From: Papilionanthe hookeriana x Papilionanthe teres
Taxonomy: Eukaryota; Streptophyta; Magnoliopsida; Asparagales; Orchidaceae
NCBI GenBank assembly: GCA_022702705.1
Contig: CM040434.1
Coordinates: 59,513,022 to 59,577,021, forward strand
Length of the DNA: 64,000 bases
Direction: 5' to 3'
The notes under the pieces are model-generated. The model searched no databases. It had not been told where the DNA came from and worked only from the letters and a program-made list of their open reading frames with translations. Below are positions 1-10,000 of the stretch, one piece after another (the stretch's first letter is position 1; every line of letters begins with the position of its first letter). A program made the position numbers and the translations under genes.

Positions 1-1862
1 GATTTTATAGAAGATATATAAAGGATTTTTCTAAAATTGCTAAACCTCTTAGTCATTTATTGGAAAAAGAAGCTAAATTTGAATTTTAAGAAGATTGTGT
101 TAATGCTTTCAATATTTTAAAAGAAAAATTAATAATTGCACCTATAATTATTGAACCTAATTGGAATAAACCTTTTGAATTATAGTGTGAAACAAGTGAT
201 TTTGCAATTGGAGCTGTATTGGGATAAAAATATGAGAAAATTTTCAAAGTTATATATTATGCTAGTATAACTCTTACTGAAACTCAAAGAAATTACACTA
301 CTACTGAAAAAGAGCTTTTAGATAGTCTATGCCTTTGATAAATTTAGACATTATCTTCTTGGTACCAAATGCATAGTTCATATTGATCATTCCGCTATTA
401 AATGTTTAATGTCAAAAAAAGATGCTAAACTTAGACTGACAAGATGGGTTTTACTTCTACAAGAATTTGATTTTCAAATAGTGGATAGAAAAGGAACTGA
501 CAACCAAATTGCTGATCATTTATCTAGAATTAAGAATGATATTTTTATTGAAGAAAATATAAATGAGAAATTTCCTGATGAACAGTTATATGTTGTTCAA
601 GGATGCCAAACACCATGATATGCAAATATAGTTAACTATTTAGTTAGCAATATTCTACCTTACGGATTGAATAAAAAATATATTAAGAAATTTAAAAAAT
701 GATGCTAAATCTTATATTCGAGAAGATCCTCATTTATTTAAATTGGGAAGAGATTCTGTAATTCGAAGATGTGTACCTTATGAAGAAACTTTTGTTATTA
801 TTTAAAAATGTCATGTTTTTGAATTTGGAGGACACTTTGGAGTAGATAAAACTGCATTTAAAATTTTATATTCAGGATTTTATTGGCCTACCTTGTTCAA
901 ATATGTGAGACATTATGTTAAAACATGTGATCGATGTCAAAGGATGGGAAACATATCTAGGAAAGATGAAATGCCTTTAAACTATATATTGGAAGTTGAA
1001 ATTTTTTATATATGGGGTTTAGACTTTATGGGACCATTTGGACCATCATCTGGAAAGATTTATATTTTATTAGCAGTTGATTATGTTTCAAAGTGGATTG
1101 AAGCTGTTGCTTTAACTAATTGTGATTGCAAAAGTGTTTCGAAATTTTTAAAGAAAATGATTTTTTCTAGATTTGGAATGCCTAAAGTAATTATCACAGA
1201 TGGTGGAAGTCATTTCAAAAACACAAGAATTCAATCATTACTGGAAAAATTTGGAATCAAACATAGAATTGCAACTGCTTATCACCCACAAACAAGTAGA
1301 ATGGCTGAAGTATCAAATAGAGAAATTAAAAGAATTTTAGAGAAGACTGTTAATCCTAAAAGAACTGATTGGGTTGATAGACTTGATTCTGCATTATGGG
1401 CTTATAGAATAGCTTATAAGACACCAATCAGAATGTCACCTTACTGATTAGTTTATGGTAAACATTGTCACTTACCTGTTGAACTTGAACATAAAGCTTA
1501 TTGGGTGATAAAGGATTTTAATTTGAATAATACAGAAGAAAAATGATTATTAATATTAAATGAGATGGATGAAATAAGAAATGAGTCATATGAAAATGCA
1601 AAGTTTATAAAGAGAAAATGAAGATATTACATGATAAAAAGATTTCAAGAAAAATATTCGAGCCTGGTCAAGAAGTATTACTATTTAATACTCGTTTAAG
1701 ACTTTTTCCTGGAAAATTAAGATCTAAATGGATGGGACTATATATAATTGAGAAAGTATACCATTATGGAGCTATGGATATTAAAGACCCCAAAATGGGA
1801 AAAATATTTAAAGTAAACGGATTAAGACTGAAGCCTTCTTTGGGAGAAATAAAAATGATTTA
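1..1862 (+). pseudogene. Athila-type gypsy pol fragment (RT end, RNase H, integrase), copy A
   Basis: This is the 3' part of a Ty3/gypsy polyprotein: end of reverse transcriptase, RNase H and integrase, which copy and insert the element. It is nearly collinear with 36590-38498, so it is a second copy of the same family. In-frame stops and frameshifts occur throughout the first 900 bases. The RNase H part (to about 600) ends in a NQIADHLSR motif. The integrase stretch 893-1447 is the best preserved: CDRC of the HHCC zinc finger, GLDFMGP (first Asp), TDGGSHF (second Asp) and AEVSNRE (Glu). The integrase C-terminal domain lies at 1618-1862 (FEPGQEVLLFNTRLRLFPGK, then NGLRLKP). It starts before the window. 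Downstream it lacks the ~1.75 kb of 3' sequence present in copy B and runs almost straight into the LTR. Non-functional; family call fairly sure. Confidence 0.88.
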
Positions 1863-2105
1863 TAAAGAGGCTTATGAGTTGACTCTACTGATCCAAGAAA
1901 AAAATACGTATTTTTATGCCTTGATTTTTATTAAATTTTAAGGATATTATGCTTTAATGAAAGGTATTTTTGTGTTTTTGGATGTAGGTGATACGAAAAT
2001 ATTTAAGAAGGAGAAAAATATGAAAAAGGAGAAAAAAGGAGCAAAAATAGAGCCAAAATGCAAAATTGTCAAAAATACTGGCCTGATGCCTAAGCGCCAG
2101 AGTTC

Positions 2106-2362
2106 GGCGCCTAAGCGCCAGCTCGATACAGAAAACTGTTAAGGTTTTGATGAATTTTGGGCGGTTATTTTGACGGTGTGAGCGGTTATTGGACCTTCTA
2201 AAAGACTGGTAGTTGTTCATGGTATATATGACATGTGATACAATGTATTTGGACGCTTCAAAATAGTTTTAATCGCAAAGAGGTGAGATCCAAAGTGAAG
2301 AGGTGCAAAGAACTGGACGTGGTGTCCGGCGCCTAGGCGCCAGATTCCGGCGCCTAGGCGCC
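2106..2362. repeat. GGCGCC palindromes in LTR U3
   Basis: A perfect 14-bp palindrome, GGCGCCTAGGCGCC, occurs at 2328-2341 and again at 2349-2362. A one-base variant (CTAAG centre) lies at 2106-2119, with a partial copy just before it at about 2088-2099. The 3' LTR keeps variants at about 40454-40470 and at 40684-40697. The position, 75-330 bp upstream of the TATA box, suits regulatory sites, but the binding protein is unknown. Confidence 0.6.
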
Positions 2363-2435
2363 AGACACACCTTCTAGAAGATTCATTGAATGTGGACACA
2401 TTTTGAAGAGGTGCCTTGAGGCAACCCTTGAAGCC

Positions 2436-2443
2436 TATAAATA
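2436..2443 (+). promoter_or_regulatory. TATA box of the Athila-type LTR
   Basis: TATAAATA within AAGCCTATAAATAGGAGG is a canonical plant TATA box in the middle of the LTR, where the U3/R border is expected. The matching place in the 3' LTR (about 40769-40776) reads GATAAATA, so that copy has lost the first T. Transcription would start about 30 bp downstream; the start site is inferred. Confidence 0.65.
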
Positions 2444-3676
2444 GGAGGGTATTCCTTCAGAGAAAAACGCCCCATCTGCCTCCCCTATCTAGAGTCCAAT
2501 CAATAGAGAGAATTAGAGAGATCATAGTAGGGCCACCTTTTCACTTTCCTTCATAAATTAGTAAGTTTATTTTAGAGTTTGTATTTAGAGTTCGAAAGAG
2601 TTGGTGCATCTGTAGTTCAGTACGTTGTGGAGTCAGTAGGAATCAGAATTTCAGTAGGAGAAACATCTAAGATAAGTACTTTTATTTTGATTCAAAGTTT
2701 ATTTATTATGTTTTGTTATTTAATTTTAATGTGTTCTGAGTAGTTACTTTACTTTCTCATTTCAATTATGAAAAGATAACTAAGATAATATAAAATTTGT
2801 CGGAGAATTAAAAATCATATATTTTCAAAACATTGTGATGATATTAATACCGGTTCTTAATTAACTATTTAAATTGGTCATTTAAATTGTTAAAACCTAT
2901 TGAAGAGTTTTGAGACCTAGAAGGAGATAAATTCTTAACTTGTAGATATCACATGAATCCTTGGGTAGTCGAAGACCTTGTGGGGGTTATTCAAGGTGAA
3001 GTGCAAATAATTAGGAAGATATTATATAATGGGGGTAGAATTGATAAGTTTTTAGAGTGACAGACTAAAATCTTATGATTTGGTCTATAGAAGAGGAAAG
3101 GGTCACTAGTAGGGCCGACCATAGCCACCCTTGGACATCTAGTAGTGTGAGCCTAGATTAACCCATTCTACTAACAATACATCTGGACCTGATCTATAGG
3201 CTAGGCAATGTTCTTTGCACCTGGATCAAAGGGTAAAGAATATGAATGCTTCTTATTGGCACAATACCATAAATTTATATTCTCCACGAATATTATCATT
3301 ATCTAAGAAAATCTTAGATTAATTGAAAGGAAGAAAGTTGCTTTCTTATTGCTATTTACATCAATTATTTTATTTCTGCTTTATTATTGCATCTACTAAG
3401 TTAAAGATATTTTATTTTTAATTATAATAGAAATACTTTAAAATAAAAATATTTTAAGATCTATAACTCTCTCCTTGTGGGAACGATACTGGGCTCTTTG
3501 TTTCAAAGCCTTATATTACTTGGAACGATACGTATACTTGCGTAGTACCCCTAGTGTGTAAAATATTTTCCATAAAATTATATTTATATAGACTAGGCGC
3601 TATTATTATTTATAACATATATTTTTGAAAGCATTAATTAGTATGTTGATCTTCAGAGGACTTCAGTTCAAGTTTT

Positions 3677-3694
3677 TGGCACCGTTGTCGGGGA
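3677..3694 (+). other. Primer-binding site (tRNA-Asp type), copy B
   Basis: TGGCACCGTTGTCGGGGA differs at two positions from the sequence complementary to the plant tRNA-Asp 3' end that Athila elements typically use (from memory). It lies about 6 nt after the LTR end, where minus-strand DNA synthesis is primed. Confidence 0.75.
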
Positions 3695-3736
3695 AGAAGA
3701 TTTTAGTACTCATATATTTATATCGGGTCAAGTTTT

Positions 3737-3754
3737 TGAGGCCGTTGCCGGGGA
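3737..3754 (+). other. Second primer-binding-site copy, 60 nt downstream
   Basis: TGAGGCCGTTGCCGGGGA repeats the PBS motif, preceded by the same TCAAGTTTT context as the first copy (3668-3676 versus 3728-3736). The two look like a tandem duplication of the LTR-end/PBS junction with about 60 bp period. The right-hand part of this copy matches the tRNA-Asp type better than the first copy does, but it has a GA in place of GC near its 5' end. Confidence 0.65.
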
Positions 3755-3903
3755 GAGCAGAGGCAAACTTTTAGATTTTAAGTATTTTTATTTTATTCAT
3801 TTTTCTTTATTATAAAAAAAAACAAAAACAAAAAAAACAAAAAAAACAAAAAAACATATATATAATAATAATATTTATTTTAATTCTTGCTAATTGACTT
3901 TTT
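3755..3903 (+). other. A-rich leader before gag
   Basis: Untranslated leader of copy B. It holds a poly-A/AAAAAC tract at about 3815-3855 followed by a TA-rich stretch. I see no ORF or known signal in it. Confidence 0.5.
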
Positions 3904-5560
3904 ATGCGTAGTTCTGGATCTGAAGGATTATTACCTTTAGATTCTAAATTATAAAGAACTGTTAGAAGAATTAAAAAAGGAAAAAAAAATTCAAAAATTT
4001 CAAGAAATGACTAATTTACATAACAATTTACAAAATCCAATTGAAATTAATGATCAAAATGTTTATAAATTATTAAGGGATTATGCTAACCCTTCAGTTG
4101 ATGAACTTCATAGTAGTATTCAAATACCCACTGTAGATGCTAATTCTTTTGAGCTTAAACCGTTTATTATTCAAATGGTTCAAAACAATCAATTTAGTGG
4201 AACACCGAATGAGGATCCAAATTTACACCTTGCTTAGTTTTTTAGAACTTTGTGCTACCTTTAAATATAACAATGTTTCTGATGATGCTATTAGGCTTAG
4301 ACTCTTTCCTTTTTCTTTAAGAGATAAAGCAATGACGTGGCTGAACTCATTAGCAATAGGTTCTATTAAAACATTGGCTGAAATGGCACAAAAATTCCTT
4401 GCTAAATATTTTCCTCCTTCTAAAACTGCTAAATTAAGAAATGATATTACTTAATTTAGGCAATTTGACGGGGAGACAATTTATGAAACTTGGGAAAGAT
4501 TTAAAGAACTATTAAGAAAATGTTCTCATCATGCTTTACCTGATTGGTTAATTATTCAAACATTTTATAATGGATTAATTGGATCTTTAAAATCAATTAT
4601 TGATGCTTTCTGCTTGGAGGTTCTTTAATGTCTAAATCATTTGAAGAAGCTTACACTTTAATTGAAGAAATGACTAACAATAATTTTCAATGGCCTTCTG
4701 AAAGGATTAATCTAAAATAATGGCAAGTATTCATGATAATGAAGCCTTTTCTATTTTAGCTTCACAAGTAGCGACAATATGCATGAAATTAGATAGTTTT
4801 GCTATTAATATATCACATAATAACTCTGCTAATATTGAAGATTCTCAAACTATTGAAACTTTACAAGGTATTACTAGTAAAAAGAATCCTTATTCAAATT
4901 ATTATAATCCTGGATGGAAAAATCATCCTAATTTTATCTGGAATAATTCACAACAATGGGGTAATAATCAGTCTAATCCCACTGGAAATTGGAATAATCA
5001 AGTTAATTCAAACTATAAACCACCTGGATTTAACAATCAACAGAAAAAGTTATCTATAGAAGAATTAATTTTACAACTAAGTAATCAATTACAAAATCAA
5101 AACACTGCTATTTGTAATATTGAGAATCAAATGGGACAAATCGCTAATTTAATTATTTATAGACCCCCAGGAACACTTCCTAGTAATGTTGAAATCAATC
5201 CAAACAAAACTGGAAAAGAACATGAACATGTTAAAGCTATCCAACTTAGAAGTGGAAAGGAATTAAAAGAAGAATGCAGAATGAAATTGAAAATGAGATT
5301 GAGGTTGAAGAGATTGAAAAATGTAAAGAAACTCCTTCTCCTAATAAAGATCAAACTGATATTTCTATTAATATGGAAGTTAAAAAACCACCACCACCTT
5401 TTCCTCAAAGACTTAAACAGCAAAAGCTTGATCATCAATTTTCTAAGTTCTTTGAAATTTTTAAGAAACTTACTATAAACATACCTTTTGCTGAAGCTTT
5501 GGAACAGATGCTAACTTATGCAAAATTTATGAAAGATATTTTAAGTAAGAAATGAAGATT
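3904..5560 (+). pseudogene. Athila-type gag, decayed (copy B)
   Basis: Capsid/nucleocapsid polyprotein that would form the element's particle and bind its RNA. A possible start is ATG 3904, but that frame meets a stop after about 16 codons and then shifts. The conserved capsid core is spread over two frames, 4007-4237 and 4137-4454, with motifs such as RLRLFPFSLRDKAMTWLNSL. It continues as FDGETIYETWERFKELLRKC to about 4625. The next piece (4720-5270) holds the Asn/Gln/Trp-rich NPYSNYYNPGWKNHPNF region and LRSGKEL, both typical of Athila gag. The tail is in another frame (5274-5555). I see no clear CCHC zinc knuckle, as is usual in this lineage. Several stops and at least three frameshifts make it non-functional. 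Confidence 0.83.
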
Positions 5561-6001
5561 TGAAGCTTTTGAAACTGTTGCATTAAGTGAAGAATGTTGT
5601 GCAATAATTCAAAAGAAATTACCTCAAAAACTTAATGATCCTGGAAGTTTTACTATGCCTTGTGCTATTGGAGAAAAGTTTTGTGGAAAAGCTTTATGCG
5701 ATTCAGGCGCAAGTATTAATCTCACTCCGTTTTCTGTTTTTCGATGGTTGAATTTAGGAGAGATTACTCCCACCACTGTAACCCTTCAGTTAGCTGATAG
5801 ATCTATCATTTACCCTAAAGGAGTTATAGAGGATGTTCTTGTTAAGGTAGATAATTTATCTTCCCTGTAGATTTCATTGTACCTGATATGGAAGAAGATA
5901 AAGAAAGACCTATTATTTTAGGGAGACCTTTTCTAACGATCGGACGAGCTATGATTGATGTGCAAAAAAGAGAATTAACCATGAGAGTTAATGATCAATA
6001 G
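5561..6001 (+). pseudogene. Retropepsin-type aspartic protease (copy B)
   Basis: Aspartic protease that would cut the Gag-Pol polyprotein. The active-site triad is intact as ALCDSGAS (Asp codon at 5700-5702), preceded by a region shared with other Athila elements. The second conserved block, IILGRPFL (about 5915-5938), is in another frame: a frameshift after VKVDNLSSL, near 5868, separates them. A stop follows at about 5999-6001. It sits between gag and RT in the usual gypsy order. Confidence 0.8.
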
Positions 6002-7070
6002 ATTAAATTTAATGTCCTTAAATTAATGAAGTACCCTGACAAAGAAAAATATTATCGAATGGATATAATTGATTATTTAATTGAGAAACATTATCAAGAA
6101 AAATGTAAAGTAATTACTAAAGAAAAATTTGCATTATTAACTAATGAAGATGAAGAACTAAAAGAAGAAGAAACTCATTATATTAAAGATAATTGGGAAA
6201 CTTTGGACATAACTCAAAATGATAAACTTTTACCCTCAATTAAAAAAGCCCCTAAACTGGAATTAAAAATGTTACCTTCACATTTAAAGTATGCATTTCT
6301 GGGAAATTCATTAACTTTACCTGTTATTATTTCTTTTGAGCTAAGTAAAGATCAAGAAGAAAAATTGATAGGAGTGTTAAAGAATTATAAGAAAGCATTT
6401 GGTTGGACAATTGCTGACATAAAAGGAATAAGCCCGTCCATTTGTATGCATAGAATTTTAATGAAAGAAAATTTTAAACCTACTATTGAACCGCAAAGAA
6501 GATTAAATCCTATCATGAAAGAGGTTGTTAAAAAATAAATTGTTAAATGGTTAGATGCTGGTATTATTTATCCTATTTCGGATAGCCAATGGGTAAGTCC
6601 TATTCATTGTGTTCCAAAGAAAGGAGGAGTAATTGTCATTGTCAATGATAAAAATGAACTAATTCCTACAAGGCAAGTTACTGGATGACGAATTTGCAAT
6701 GATTATAGGAAATTAAATGACGCCACTAGATAGGATCATTTTCCTTTACCTTTCTTGGATCAAATGCTTGATAAATTAGCTGGACACTCATATTTCTATT
6801 TTCTGGATGGATATTCTGGTTATCATCAATTACCTGTCGCTCCTGAGGACCAAGAAAAAACAACATTTACAAGTCCTTATGGAACATTTGCCTTTAGAAG
6901 AATGTCTTTTGGTTTATGTAATGCACCTGCAACTTTTCAAAGATGTATGATGTCAATATTTTGTGATTTGATTGACAAAGGAATTGAAATATTCATGGAC
7001 AATTTTTCAGTTTTTGGAACTTCTTTTGAATCTTATTTGGAAAATATTTCCAAAATTATGAAAAGATGTG
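6002..7070 (+). pseudogene. Reverse transcriptase, N-terminal part, cut by insertion (copy B)
   Basis: RNA-dependent DNA polymerase. The N-terminal extension and first RT block are open in 6026-6538 (AFGWTIADIKGISPSICMHR). In-frame stops follow at about 6536, 6686 and 6731. The palm blocks lie at 6755-7070: FLDGYSGYHQ with the first catalytic Asp, then FRRMSFGLCNAPATFQRCM, then FMDN at 6992-7003, where the family has [YF]xDD. The second Asp of the catalytic pair is therefore Asn (codon AAT). The frame breaks off in the sequence KRC at 7070 and resumes at 36436 after the nested element, EETNLVLSWEK following directly. Non-functional. Confidence 0.87.
7066..7070. other. Target-site duplication, left copy
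   Basis: ATGTG lies immediately before the TGTCGG terminus of the nested element. The RT reading frame shows this is the original sequence (AAAAGATGTGAAGAAAC). Confidence 0.8.
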
Positions 7071-10000
7071 TGTCGGCATATTTTTAGGTTGTAAGTTTAA
7101 TTTTAAAAAGTGGTCGCCTACAGAAGTTGTCGGTGAATTTTTAAATTTTAAATTTAATTTAAATTTAAATATATATATATATATATAGAATTTAAAAGAT
7201 AGCATTTTATTTTGAAAATAATTTTATGTTTGAAAATTTTAAGATATGAAATCAAACCGATCTCACATCCCAAATAGTTTATATAAACGAGCACCGCACC
7301 ACAAACCGTATATCTATCCTGAAGAATAGACACCTTTGCTTGATGATGGGGCTCGGTAAAATAAACTAGAAGATTTTTGACATCTGTTTGGTCTGTGAAC
7401 CAATTTTATAAGCCGACAAGTTCCCCTGCTTAATATAAAAGAATTAAGCAGGGTTTATATTACTTGGGTTCTTAAAGTCCTCTATAAGGGCAAGCCCCTA
7501 TAATTAATTACATCTTAAATGACGGGAATCATTTAAGAAAACTCTCGATAATGATCAGTGGTTTTGCTCTCAAGAATTTCAAAGTTTAAGTTTTCCAAAG
7601 GATTGGATTTTGGAAACTTCAATAGGGATTAACTCAAATTTTGAACAGTTTATTTCAGGAGTCCAAAGGAAGAGAAGTAAGAGAAGCTGAGGATCCAAGG
7701 CGAATCTTGGCAACTTCCCAAACTATCCTATTGTTTGGCTTCAATTTGGGAATCCACTTAATGTTTCAATCTTGCCAATTTTAGTTAATTAGGACTTATA
7801 TTTATATGACATAATCATATAAATATCCTCGAAGATGTGAGGGTTTATGTAGTGCCAAACGACTACCTTGGAGTCCTAAGACAGGTTAGGGCTTAATTTA
7901 CATGACATGATCATGCAAATGCCTAATGAAGAGTTGAGGATTTATGTTGCGCTAGGTAAACTACCTTGAAATTTTATGGCTTTGTTATTTAATTTTAAGA
8001 AATATTTTGCTAAAGTAGACACAAGTTTTGCTGACGAAGATGACCGTGCTTCCCACTATGCTTCAAGCTCCTTATTGTTGCAGAGGTTTGGTTTTGGAAA
8101 GTGAAAATCAGGGGATGAGAAAAGTGTTTTGGTTTAGAAATCTTAAAGTCCAAATATTTTTAATATTTTAATTAAAATAAATCTTAAAGTTGTTTAAACA
8201 GAACCGATTAAGATCCCACGGTTCCGTCATCCCGGCACCGTTATTTTCATCGAATTCACTGAGTCCAGATGAATTTGTTAAACTCAACTGAATGAGTTCC
8301 ACACTTTCATTTAGACCGTGGGAAATCCCGTTAGCAACACGTGGGTTACATCATCCGAGGTATTCCCGCTCATTCAACGAGACGTTTTAATTTAGTTGTA
8401 ATTGTAGTTATGTTGTTCTGTTTGTGATTAAATTTTGAGTTGTTTTATATTTTGGAATGTTGTGGCGGTGAATTTTATCTTGTAGTCACTTTTAATTTAG
8501 TTTTGGTTTCAGTTTTGTGACTATCCTAAAGGTTTTAGTTTTCATGCAACAGTTTTGTTTAACATGCAAGAAAAGTAAAGCGCAAGGCATGTAAGTAAAT
8601 TGCAATAAAGTAAAAGCGTACCTGGAGGGTCTTCCCGTCATCCCAAGCTGCACTTAAAACATATATTAAGGCATTTAAATATTTATAAGTACCTAGGTAA
8701 AGCTAAGAGAAGGTTTTGGTTGTCTACCAAGGTCCTAATCCTATTGCTAGTCATACCCTATGACGTCTAAGTTCTTGTGTTTTGTTTAAGGATGATTTTC
8801 TTCTTCAAAGAACAATTAAATTCAATTGTTCTTCTAAAACATCTCATCATATTGAGAAAGTGTTTAGGACGAGTCCTAAACATCTTTTCAATATTTTTGA
8901 GATTATTTTGAGTCCAAGAAAATTTAATTGCACAGTTGAATTAATCATCTTGAAGTTTAGTAAAGCTTTGTCTCTTGCTCAGTGAATTTGGGCATTTGAT
9001 TACCTGATGAATGAAGTGACATCTCACTTAATACTCCGTTTAAGAGTTATAATAATTAAAGCCTCTAGGGGCAAGTTGGTTTGTTGAGGATTTTAATCAT
9101 TCTTAATTTGAAGTTTGAGTTAAAAGTTTAAAGTGATTTAGTTTAATTATGAGATTTTAATTAATAATTTTAAGTTTGGAATAGTGTTCAAATTATTTTT
9201 GGTTTAAATCTTTATACTTTAAGTGATCTTAATATTTTAAACTTGTTTTACTTTTATTATCGAATGATGTTAATTTAATTTAATTTAAATTTAATTTAAC
9301 TGAATTTAACTTAATTTAATTTAATTTAATTTCAATATTTTAAATTAAATTAAATTTAATTTAATTGTTAAAATGTTAATTTAATTTAATTTAATTTAAT
9401 TTAATTCAAATTTAATTTAATTTTTAAAACATTTAATATTTTGAGCTTTCCTTTAATTTAAGGGTTATTATTTTTTTAATTTTTTAATTCTAATTTACTT
9501 AGTTTGAATTATCATTTAAATCTCAATTAAGAGTTAAATATTATTAAAGTGATTTATTTAGGGGTTTTTTATATTAAAGAATTAATATCCTCTCAAGTTA
9601 TATCCCTATTTTTAATAATTCAAATTTTCATTAATCTTCCAAAATTTAAATTTGTTTAAATAATTAAAGTATCATTTTTGGTTTATTAAAAGAGATTAAT
9701 GGGTTCCTACCCTTTTAATTTCCCAAAGTTTCAATCAACCAAGAAAGATAAAATCAAATGTTTTACCACCCACTTTAATTAAACCTTAAATTTTAATAAT
9801 AGAACCTAAAATTTTAATAATAGGTTTTAATTCTTTAATTACCTTTATGCCCTTTTAGGCTTATTTTTTTCATAACTCATTAAATTGAGTTCAAATGAAG
9901 TTGAAATTTTTATGTCACTTCACTCATATTCAATTAAGACATTAGAGGAGAAAATATGTTTTTTCTGAATTTAATTTATTTATATAATTATTTTTAGTGA

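Larger units (their letters stand above)
1889..3670 (+). repeat. LTR of Athila-type element, shared by copies A and B
   Basis: Aligns by eye along most of its length with 40244-42013 (for example the segments near 1906/40262, 2430/40760 and 2935/41265). It begins TGATCCA, just after the integrase of copy A, and ends CA about 6 nt before a tRNA-type primer-binding site. It is therefore the 3' LTR of copy A and the 5' LTR of copy B at once. It holds a TATA box, GGCGCC palindromes and no ORF of its own. The 3' boundary is uncertain by 5-60 nt, because the LTR-end/PBS junction is duplicated. Divergence from the 3' LTR of copy B is high (several indels, roughly 10% or more by eye). Confidence 0.82.
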
